A stretch of 6,931 nt of DNA, from contig JAKEEN010000064.1 in the NCBI GenBank assembly GCA_022616575.1, forward strand, positions 1-6,931, written 5' to 3'. The notes under the pieces are model-generated. The model searched no databases. It was not told the origin of the DNA and was given only the letters and a program-made list of their open reading frames with translations. Made by a program: the position numbers and the translations under genes. Of the stretch, positions 1 to 4,628 are shown piece after piece (within the stretch, counting starts at the first letter, position 1; every line of letters starts with the position of its first letter). The stretch is from Flammeovirgaceae bacterium (GTDB lineage Bacteria > Bacteroidota > Bacteroidia > Cytophagales > Cyclobacteriaceae).

Positions 1-219
1 GAAATTTTTTTGCGCCTCTTCCATCGTTGAAATAATCGTTTCCTTCTGCTCTTTCTTTAGCTGAATCTCGTTTTGATAGCGCATGACTAATTCAGGAGGG
101 AAAAAGAATTCCTGCATGGGGTCTTTGCCAGGATTTTCCTGTGCAAGACCACTAAGTGAAATTGCAATAAACAAAACCACTGCGAGCAGGGCCTTCATAT
201 TCTTCTTGATCGTGTTCAT
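1..219 (-). CDS. Putative secreted Spy/CpxP-like protein, partial (C-terminus off the left edge)
   Basis: The frame is open from an ATG at 219 to the window edge, giving the first 73 residues. It starts MNTIKKNMKALLAVVLFIAI and has a clear signal peptide: a basic N-terminus, a hydrophobic stretch at about residues 9-24, and a likely cleavage near SGLAQ (residues 23-27). The mature part begins with a short Pro/Phe-rich stretch (FFFPPELV) and continues into a charged, helical, Gln/Glu/Lys-rich segment that resembles the LTxEQ-type helices of Spy/CpxP periplasmic proteins, which bind unfolded proteins or sense envelope stress. That family call rests on a short segment and is tentative. The start lies 4 bases after the stop of the upstream anti-sigma-like gene, so it is almost certainly in the same operon. 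A second ATG at 198 (residue 8) would leave a shorter but still usable signal peptide. Its product would act in the periplasm or outer envelope. Confidence 0.72.
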   Translation of the reverse strand, partial: MNTIKKNMKALLAVVLFIAISLSGLAQENPGKDPMQEFFFPPELVMRYQNEIQLKKEQKETIISTMEEAQKNF

Positions 220-223
220 AGTT

Positions 224-571
224 TTAGTTTTTGATTTGTTGAATATCGTTGGATAGTAAAAAATCTGTTGGCGATGACCAGGTGCTAATTGTCGAACTGG
301 ACGATGAGAAAGTCATCAATTCTCTGGTCGGCTCATTCCACTCGGTAAGCGAATAATTCTCTGAGTTGGTACCCTTATTCCTTACAATAAGAAAGACACC
401 TGTTGCAAGGAGGAGGATTACGCTTGCTGCAATCTTTAATGAGAACCAATTTCTTCTACCGGGCCCTTCCACTACCTTTTCCATCATGCTCCGGAAATCC
501 GGTGTGCCTTCATTGAGTCCATCCATTCCTCGCTTGAAAATTTCTTTTAGTTTTTTGTCTTCAACATTCAT
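224..571 (-). CDS. Small single-pass membrane protein, probable anti-sigma factor
   Basis: This encodes 115 residues. The N-terminal 40 residues are charged and predicted cytoplasmic (DKKLKEIFKRGMDGLNEGTP). One hydrophobic segment follows at about residues 43-63, then a Ser/Thr-rich periplasmic tail that includes WSSPTDFLLS near the end. The layout (cytoplasmic head, one membrane helix, short outer tail) and the position directly behind an ECF sigma gene suggest a membrane anti-sigma factor that holds the sigma factor at the inner membrane. No HxxxCxxC zinc-binding motif of the classic ZAS anti-sigma domain is present; there is no cysteine at all. Its ATG overlaps the sigma stop codon by 4 bases (ATGA), which indicates translational coupling and near-equal expression. 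The role is inferred mainly from context; membrane topology is directly visible. It could instead be a membrane protein of another role carried in the same operon. Confidence 0.72.
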   Translation of the reverse strand: MNVEDKKLKEIFKRGMDGLNEGTPDFRSMMEKVVEGPGRRNWFSLKIAASVILLLATGVFLIVRNKGTNSENYSLTEWNEPTRELMTFSSSSSTISTWSSPTDFLLSNDIQQIKN

Positions 572-1074
572 AATATTTCGGTATGAAGGTTATACTTTAA
601 TAAAAGCTTTTTAAAGTTCTCCTTTCCTCTTTCGTAGTGAGTACGTACTGAACCAATCGATATTTTTAGAAGTGGGGCTATTTCTTCCAGTGTAAGACCG
701 TGGTAGAAGGCGAGTGTAAGCACTTCACGCTGTTGGGCAGAAAGGAACTCCAGAATTTTCGTAAACGCATTTTCTTTTTCATTATCCTCTATTTCACTTT
801 CTGGAATTTGAGAGTGGGATACGCTTAACTTCTCAATATGCTTTGGTTGCTTCCTCATATGATCAATGCTGGTGTATTTTATGACCGAAAAGAGCCATGT
901 TTTCAGGCTTGATTTTTCTTTAAAAGAGGCACGGTCTTCATATATTTTCAGATATACATCTTGCAGAACATCCTTAGCCATATCTTTATCATAATTGCAG
1001 CAGCTTAGACACCACATGTAGCTCTCATGGTGAAGTGACTCAAGTTGGTCTTTCCAGTATGATGTTGCCTGCAT
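568..1074 (-). CDS. RNA polymerase ECF-type sigma factor
   Basis: The product has 168 residues, a normal length for an ECF sigma factor with only regions 2 and 4. Region 2 spans about residues 12-76 and contains the helix DVLQDVYLKIYED (35-47) and the -10 recognition segment SSLKTWLFSVIKYTSIDHMR (55-74). Region 4 spans about 105-158 and includes AQQREVLTLAFYHGLTLEEI (113-132) followed by the helix-turn-helix with GSVRTHYERG (141-150). It would direct RNA polymerase to a dedicated set of promoters. The gene leads a minus-strand operon with the anti-sigma-like gene, which overlaps it by 4 bases, and the secreted protein gene. The ATG at 1074 gives a standard N-terminus. No convincing TAnnTTTG element was found in the roughly 90 bases upstream, so the operon may use a promoter of a different type, perhaps its own. 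A short GGCC hairpin (1123-1134) lies in that upstream stretch. Confidence 0.93.
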   Translation of the reverse strand: MQATSYWKDQLESLHHESYMWCLSCCNYDKDMAKDVLQDVYLKIYEDRASFKEKSSLKTWLFSVIKYTSIDHMRKQPKHIEKLSVSHSQIPESEIEDNEKENAFTKILEFLSAQQREVLTLAFYHGLTLEEIAPLLKISIGSVRTHYERGKENFKKLLLKYNLHTEIL

Positions 1075-1166
1075 GGATACAAGTTACAATAACGATATGG
1101 GTCATGCCCTTTTTTATTTGTCGGCCATCAGGCCATTTTATATGACAGCGAATCAAAAAAATCGAT

Positions 1167-1419
1167 TCAGGATGAGCCCTTTACTGAATGCTCATTGTTA
1201 ATAACGCCACTGTTAAGGTCATCAGAGCTACTGTTCCCGAAAAGCGTCTCTCCTTTGTTTATGGGTGGTGTTGGGCTGAGGTATATAACAAAACCATCCA
1301 CAGGAGAAAATACTTCCTGAAGAACTCTCCGAATACCCCGGTAATGACACCCAGTTTTGTTCCTTTTCGAATGAGTTCACTGCCTCTGTAGAGCTGCACC
1401 TGTTGCCCTGGCTGCAACT
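1167..1419 (-). pseudogene. C-terminal remnant of a succinylglutamate desuccinylase/aspartoacylase-like (M14 family) protein, frameshifted
   Basis: No intact gene fits here, but two overlapping minus-strand frames together resemble the C-terminal beta domain of AstE/aspartoacylase-like proteins. The first frame (about 1417 down to 1325) reads SELIRKGTKLGVITGVFGE. The second (about 1321 down to 1167) reads QEVFSPVDGFVIYLSPTPP followed by INKGETLFG. Family members recalled from memory carry the same order of motifs: VxKGxxxGxITDxFG, then an SPxDGxVLY segment, then a TPPxNKGExLF segment. One missing base near 1324-1325 would join the two frames as FGE-VLQEVFSPVDG. The first frame meets a stop at 1418-1420, and no catalytic N-terminal domain lies upstream, because the Pr6Pr gene begins at once. 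The piece is therefore a dead tail of a gene of roughly 300 codons. The open plus-strand frame across it is antisense to this remnant. The stretch from 1075 to 1166 holds nothing else that could be recognised. Confidence 0.6.
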
Positions 1420-1431
1420 ACCCTCGTGGAT

Positions 1432-1953
1432 TTAACCTTTGTGAGCCACCTTGCTAACAGAGATGAACAAAATAGAAATTAACATGAAAACGATCATCAT
1501 CGCTCCGCTATTCAGCGCCACCTTATAAAACCCAATATTGTTCACGTCTATAAACGGGTATGGATAAAACTTAAAAAAGACTCCCAACGTCAGGACGTAC
1601 AGCAAATAGACAAAAGGGTATATCAACCATGAAAAAGCGTCTGTCCATTTCAAATTATCTTTTGGGGCAAACATAAACCAATACAAAATAAAACCCCCGG
1701 GGTTTACGGAATGCAGCAATTCATCAACAACTAATTGCAGTCCCTGAGGTGCCCACAACTGTCTTAACACGGTATTGTATATGATGCCAACGACACAAAT
1801 ATAAACGGTAAGCGCGGCAAGCGTTTTGGAATTCGAAAAGAATCTTCCCCAACCCGATTCCCGGTTAATGATCAAGACAGTAAAACAAAGAGCAACGAGA
1901 CTGTTGGTAAGGATGGTGAAGTAGCTAAAGAACCTGATAACAATCTCAACCAC
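1432..1953 (-). CDS. Pr6Pr family integral membrane protein, 5' end probably damaged
   Basis: The frame gives 173 residues from a GTG at 1953. Hydrophobic segments lie at about residues 8-29, 45-63, 86-96, 108-127 and 146-166. The motifs RFFSYFTILTN (7-17), DELLH (77-81), LIYPFVYLLY (110-119) and YPYPFIDV (130-137) match what is known of Pr6Pr-family membrane proteins, whose function is not established. Homology continues upstream of the GTG in the same frame: codons back to 2025 read GALTGWIAIGFQFYLILANR, the expected first membrane helix. That extension has no ATG, GTG or TTG before an in-frame TAA at 2026-2028. An ATG at 2069 (MKKKTSSIHK) would make a natural N-terminus but is out of frame, so a small indel between about 2020 and 2040 is likely. 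A shortened protein from the GTG would lack the first helix. The family call is good; whether the gene still works is doubtful. Confidence 0.75.
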   Translation of the reverse strand: MVEIVIRFFSYFTILTNSLVALCFTVLIINRESGWGRFFSNSKTLAALTVYICVVGIIYNTVLRQLWAPQGLQLVVDELLHSVNPGGFILYWFMFAPKDNLKWTDAFSWLIYPFVYLLYVLTLGVFFKFYPYPFIDVNNIGFYKVALNSGAMMIVFMLISILFISVSKVAHKG

Positions 1954-2070
1954 GGTTACGACCCTGTTTGCCAGAATGAGATAAAACTGAAAGCCAATTG
2001 CAATCCACCCGGTTAAGGCACCCGATTAAAACGTTAAATCTTGTGGATGCTCGATGTTTTCTTTTTCATT

Positions 2071-2430
2071 ATGAGTTCGTCAGTTATTAATATGGAGATC
2101 CACGTTGCAGGCGGACCGTACCATAGATTTCAATTACGGTCAAAAGATACTCATTTCATGAAGCCGAAATTCAAGGCTGAGATCAAAAAACTAAAGGACA
2201 AACTGGAAGAACTGGAGGGAACGGAATCGAACTATTCCAGGTACCTGAATTTCGGAGTAAACCTGATCCGGAACCTCAGCTATTATTATGAAAAGGCAAG
2301 TCTCCTAAACAAGCAGAAACTCATTGGTTCAATTTTCCCTGAAAATCTCATCATCGAAAATAATGAATGTCGAACCGCCCGTGAGAACGATGTAATCCTC
2401 GCTTTGAAGGGCTTTGAGCAGGATTTTTAA
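2071..2430 (+). pseudogene. C-terminal remnant of a serine recombinase (recombinase family protein)
   Basis: The open frame starts around 2041-2092 and ends with TAA at 2428-2430. From about 2128 it reads like the last 100 residues of large Bacteroidetes serine recombinases: a coiled-coil stretch (KFKAEIKKLKDKLEELEG), then YLNFGVNLIRNLSYYYEKAS, then KQKLIGSIFPENLIIENN and CRTARENDV. The block SIFPExLIxENNxxRT is a hallmark of that family's C-terminus as recalled. The catalytic resolvase domain with its active serine and the zinc-ribbon domain are absent, and a full protein would be about 500 residues or more. The first 20 or so residues have no recognised match and may be noise at the break point. 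It cannot recombine DNA by itself. It points toward the 3' end of tRNA-Leu, with its stop 40 bases away, and overlaps the disrupted 5' end of the Pr6Pr gene at its left. A small expressed protein of unknown role cannot be excluded. Confidence 0.72.
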
Positions 2431-2464
2431 AAAGGGAAAACCCAACGGACAGTCGGGTTTTCCC
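2429..2464 (-). terminator. Rho-independent terminator of tRNA-Leu
   Basis: A perfect 10-bp inverted repeat (GGGAAAACCC at 2434-2443 and GGGTTTTCCC at 2455-2464) encloses an 11-base loop. Read on the minus strand, it is followed directly by five T residues (2433-2429). It lies 6 bases past the 3' end of tRNA-Leu. On the plus strand no T-run follows, so it is mainly a minus-strand terminator, although the stem would also form in a transcript of the recombinase remnant, whose stop codon overlaps the T-tract. Confidence 0.85.
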
Positions 2465-2470
2465 ACTGAG

Positions 2471-2556
2471 TACCCGGGACGGGAGTTGAACCCGTACAGC
2501 CATTACTGGCCACAGGATTTTAAGTCCTGCGTGTCTACCAATTCCACCACCCGGGC
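2471..2556 (-). tRNA. tRNA-Leu (anticodon UAA)
   Basis: The minus strand folds as a class II tRNA of 86 bases. The acceptor arm is GCCCGGG paired with CCCGGGT (a G:U first pair) and the discriminator base is A. The D arm contains GGTAGACACG. The anticodon stem CAGGA/TCCTG encloses the loop CTTAAAA with anticodon UAA at 2522-2520. A long variable arm (GGCCAGTAATGGCT) and a T arm with GGTTCAACTCC follow. The long variable arm and anticodon fix the identity as leucine, reading UUA and, by wobble, UUG. CCA is not encoded. It has its own promoter upstream and a strong terminator downstream. Confidence 0.96.
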
Positions 2557-2560
2557 GGGT

Positions 2561-2575
2561 GCTGCCGGAGGCAGC
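2561..2575. repeat. GC-rich hairpin just upstream of tRNA-Leu
   Basis: GCTGCC (2561-2566) and GGCAGC (2570-2575) form a 6-bp stem with a 3-base loop. It lies 4 bases before the mature 5' end of tRNA-Leu, inside the predicted precursor leader. It could affect 5' processing by RNase P, but this is only an inference from position. Confidence 0.45.
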
Positions 2576-2586
2576 GGTTGAATGTT

Positions 2587-2594
2587 CAAAGTTA
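2587..2594 (-). promoter_or_regulatory. Predicted -7 promoter element for tRNA-Leu (Bacteroidetes type)
   Basis: On the minus strand the sequence TAACTTTG matches the Bacteroidetes -7 consensus TAnnTTTG exactly. It lies about 30 bases upstream of the mature tRNA-Leu 5' end and downstream of the tRNA-Gly terminator, so tRNA-Leu can be transcribed alone. At 19 bases upstream there is only a T-rich TTA in place of the -33 TTG, which makes this a half-match. Confidence 0.55.
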
Positions 2595-2656
2595 TCAGTT
2601 AACAGGATTGAAATAAAAAAGTGTGATTTCTCACACTTTTACTGTTAACTAATAAC
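2591..2656. repeat. Long imperfect inverted repeat between the two tRNA genes
   Basis: GTTATCAGTTAACAG at 2591-2605 and CTGTTAACTAATAAC at 2642-2656 are inverted copies with 14 of 15 positions paired. They enclose the tRNA-Gly terminator hairpin, so one long nested hairpin can form. The left arm overlaps the -7 element of tRNA-Leu. A further GGTTAACTGA follows at 2658-2667, a partial copy of the same AGTTAAC-type unit. Confidence 0.6.
2612..2640 (-). terminator. Rho-independent terminator of tRNA-Gly
   Basis: AAAAGTGTGA (2617-2626) and TCACACTTTT (2631-2640) form a perfect 10-bp stem with a 4-base loop. On the minus strand the stem runs into TTTTTTATT, giving the expected U-tract. It stands about 30 bases after the 3' end of tRNA-Gly. 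Confidence 0.8.
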
Positions 2657-2669
2657 GGTTAACTGAACT

Positions 2670-2743
<74 letters not shown>

Positions 2744-2802
2744 AAATTGTGTGTGGGTTGGTGTTCCGAAGTTTCGGGAGGTGTGTGTGGTAAAACGGGA
2801 TG

Positions 2803-2832
2803 CAAATTTAGTCAGGGTTTCTAAAAATGCAA
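2803..2832 (-). promoter_or_regulatory. Predicted Bacteroidetes-type promoter of tRNA-Gly
   Basis: On the minus strand TTG (2832-2830) is followed after exactly 19 bases by TAAATTTG (2810-2803). This is a full match to the Bacteroidetes primary sigma consensus of -33 TTG and -7 TAnnTTTG. Transcription would begin near 2797, leaving a leader of roughly 55 bases before the mature tRNA. That leader contains a small CCGA/TCGG hairpin. Confidence 0.75.
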
Positions 2833-2865
2833 TCTCGACCCAAAAATTTAGGTTAATTATACAAT

Positions 2866-3801
2866 TTAGGCCGATTTCTTGACGGCTTCGTACTCTTTTC
2901 GAAGCTCAACGGCATGTCCCTTATTTTTAGAGAATTTAACGTGTTTAGGAACACCCTTTAAATCGTGGATAAGACCTACCCAAGACATCGCTTTGAGCAT
3001 ATACCAGGTAATATCAATCTCCCACCAGAAGAAACCCTGGCGCGAAGCAGTCTCATAATAATGATGATTGTTATGCCAGCCCTCCCCCATCGTTAAAAGT
3101 GCCAGCCAAACACTATTCCTGGATTCATCGCCTGTCTCATAGCGTTGGTTTCCGAATTTATGCATGATGGAGTTAATAGAAAAGGTGCCATGATATAAGA
3201 TCACCGTACTTAAAAAGAATCCAATAAGTAAAGTCGAAAGTCCGGCTGAAGTAAACATTAAGAATACGCTTCCACCATTTACATAGGCACCTATGGCGGT
3301 AACCGCTACGGCTAACATTACAGGGGGCACGAGGTAATGCTTATTGAGCCATACCAACTCAGGATATTTGGCATAGTCACCAATCACTTTGTAATCGGTC
3401 TCCTTAAAATCCGGTCCAACTATCCAACCAACGTGTGAATACCAAAATCCATAAATCTTCATTGAATGCGGATCTTGGGGTGTATCGCTATGCCGATGAT
3501 GATGTCGATGATGAGCCGCCCACCACAGCACTCCTTTTTGTGCAGAAGTTTGCGCCATGAATGCGATTACAAATTGAAACCAGCGCGAAGTCTTATACGA
3601 TTTGTGGGCGAAGTAGCGATGGTAGCCACCGGTGATCCAAAACATCCTAAAAACGTACAAGAACGCGCAAACGATCCAGTCAAACAAGGTAGCGCCCGTC
3701 CAGACGGCAGCGAGGGGAATAAGATGAACAATGGCAAATGCAATCTCCTGCTTAAGAATGGGCTTTCTGCGAATTTCAGGTGCTAATACTTGCTGATTCA
3801 T
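2866..3801 (-). CDS. Acyl-CoA desaturase (delta-9 type fatty acid desaturase)
   Basis: The product is a 311-residue membrane-bound di-iron desaturase, which introduces a cis double bond into saturated acyl chains and so tunes membrane fluidity. All three histidine boxes are present: HRYFAH (61-66), HRHHH (98-102) within AAHHRHHHRHSD, and HNNHH (243-247) within GEGWHNNHHYYE. Other family marks are GGYHRYFAH, QDPHS and GFWYSHVGW. Hydrophobic pairs at about 18-58 and 155-203 fit the usual four-helix layout with the histidines on the cytoplasmic side. No cytochrome b5 or ferredoxin domain is fused, so electrons must come from a separate donor. The ATG at 3801 is preferred over an upstream TTG at 3825, which would add eight residues and start 3 bases from the previous stop. 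The upstream sigma gene ends 27 bases before this ATG, suggesting cotranscription. No clear terminator follows. Confidence 0.94.
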   Translation of the reverse strand: MNQQVLAPEIRRKPILKQEIAFAIVHLIPLAAVWTGATLFDWIVCAFLYVFRMFWITGGYHRYFAHKSYKTSRWFQFVIAFMAQTSAQKGVLWWAAHHRHHHRHSDTPQDPHSMKIYGFWYSHVGWIVGPDFKETDYKVIGDYAKYPELVWLNKHYLVPPVMLAVAVTAIGAYVNGGSVFLMFTSAGLSTLLIGFFLSTVILYHGTFSINSIMHKFGNQRYETGDESRNSVWLALLTMGEGWHNNHHYYETASRQGFFWWEIDITWYMLKAMSWVGLIHDLKGVPKHVKFSKNKGHAVELRKEYEAVKKSA

Positions 3802-3828
3802 CGTTTTCAGACAAGAGTAAATCAATAG

Positions 3829-4434
3829 TTAGTTCTCAATAGAATCACCCTTGAAGGCTTGAATCAACTCAGCAGGAGTGCCTTTATCAAACGCTTTGCG
3901 GAAGTTTTCAAACAGGGTAGATGCATCCGGGAAATCGACATGGATCTTTGCTGTTTCCTCGCTTAATTTTTTCTTCGCCCTACAAACTAATTGGCGCAGG
4001 TGATCTTTCTTCTTGTTTAATTCAACCTGTAATGCATCGTAATCAAAATCAAACGCTTCTTTTAACAAGAAAACGGTGCGTTCAAGAGGCTCCAGTTTGG
4101 TATGAAGAATTTTAAAAGCAGCTTTCAGGTTTACATCAAAATCTAAATGACTGAAATTAGTTTCTTTCACCTTGTTAATGAATTCTGAAATATGAATAGA
4201 GTCTAAATACTCTTCTTTCTTTTTCTTCAATGATTGAAGGTGATTAAGGCAATTGTTTGTTACCGCTTTTATCAAATATGCCTTGGTGTTCTGTACTTTT
4301 TGAGGGCCCAGGCTCAACCATTTCAAAAATGTTTCCTGTACAATATCTTCAGCATCGGCCTTGCAACGCACCAGGTTGTAGGCTATTACCTGCAACATGG
4401 GTTGATACGTGGTTATGGCTTGAGCTGTATTCAT
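3829..4434 (-). CDS. ECF41/SigJ-like RNA polymerase sigma factor without the C-terminal SnoaL domain
   Basis: The product has 201 residues. Region 2 spans about 9-75 and shows VRCKADAEDIVQETFLKWL (22-40) and TKAYLIKAVTNNCLNHLQS (50-68). Region 4 spans about 103-158 and shows LEPLERTVFLLKEAFDFDYD (114-133) and LRQLVCRAKKKL (146-157). The pattern AYLIKAVTN, ERTVFLLKEAFDFDY and RQLVCRAKKKL is typical of ECF41/SigJ-type factors. Those usually carry a SnoaL-like extension of about 100 residues that controls their activity; here the chain ends after about 40 further residues (FENFRKAFDKGTPAELIQAF), so only the first helix of that extension could be present. The stop is clean and no frameshifted continuation was seen before the desaturase start. 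The promoter upstream is strong and close to the ATG. The desaturase gene follows after 27 bases, and its expression may depend on this factor. Confidence 0.88.
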   Translation of the reverse strand: MNTAQAITTYQPMLQVIAYNLVRCKADAEDIVQETFLKWLSLGPQKVQNTKAYLIKAVTNNCLNHLQSLKKKKEEYLDSIHISEFINKVKETNFSHLDFDVNLKAAFKILHTKLEPLERTVFLLKEAFDFDYDALQVELNKKKDHLRQLVCRAKKKLSEETAKIHVDFPDASTLFENFRKAFDKGTPAELIQAFKGDSIEN

Positions 4435-4445
4435 ACAAGTGGGCG

Positions 4446-4453
4446 CAAAGATA
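4446..4453 (-). promoter_or_regulatory. Predicted -7 promoter element of the sigma factor/desaturase unit
   Basis: On the minus strand TATCTTTG matches TAnnTTTG exactly and ends 11 bases before the sigma factor ATG at 4434. The implied leader is therefore only a few bases, so the message would be nearly leaderless. No TTG stands at the expected 19-base distance, only T-rich sequence, so the -33 part is weak. Confidence 0.6.
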
Positions 4454-4599
4454 CATGCAAAACGTGAAAATCATCTAAAAAATTTCAAAGGCCGTTTTTT
4501 GTCAAATCAGGCATTAACAACTGTTAGTATGTTATTATTGGTTGGGTTATTTTAAACTTTTGCTAACAGAAAACATCTAAAGCCGATAAACAAAATCAT

Positions 4600-4607
4600 T
4601 AACTTCG
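4600..4607 (+). promoter_or_regulatory. Possible -7 promoter element of the PepSY-like gene
   Basis: TAACTTCG matches TAnnTTTG at all but one fixed position and ends 21 bases before the ATG at 4629. No TTG lies at the proper spacing. The 194-base divergent region (4435-4628) also contains a 7-bp inverted repeat, CTGTTAG (4521-4527) and CTAACAG (4563-4569), of unknown meaning. Confidence 0.3.
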
Positions 4608-4628
4608 AATCACGATAATTTAAAAACT

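Noticed and set aside
366..614. Open plus-strand frame of 82 codons
   Set aside because: It is antisense to the anti-sigma-like gene and the end of the sigma gene, which overlap as an operon.
1123..1134. GGCC-ATCA-GGCC hairpin upstream of the first sigma gene
   Set aside because: A 4-bp stem is too short to call a terminator or operator without conservation data.
1188..1391. Open plus-strand frame of 67 codons
   Set aside because: It runs antisense to the M14-like remnant, has no family resemblance and no promoter; the minus-strand frames explain the sequence better.
2041..2070. TTG at 2041 as start of the recombinase-like frame
   Set aside because: The early residues show no recombinase resemblance and overlap the 5' region of the Pr6Pr gene; the frame is more likely a truncated remnant entered by chance.
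3466..3786. Open plus-strand frame of 106 codons over the desaturase
   Set aside because: It is the complement of the histidine-box region of a clear desaturase and has no domain of its own.
3802..3825. Upstream TTG start for the desaturase
   Set aside because: The eight added residues look like intergenic translation, and the ATG at 3801 gives the usual desaturase N-terminus.
4234..4478. Two open plus-strand frames over the start of the ECF41-like sigma gene
   Set aside because: Both are antisense to sigma region 2 and would cover its promoter; their sequences look like random translation.
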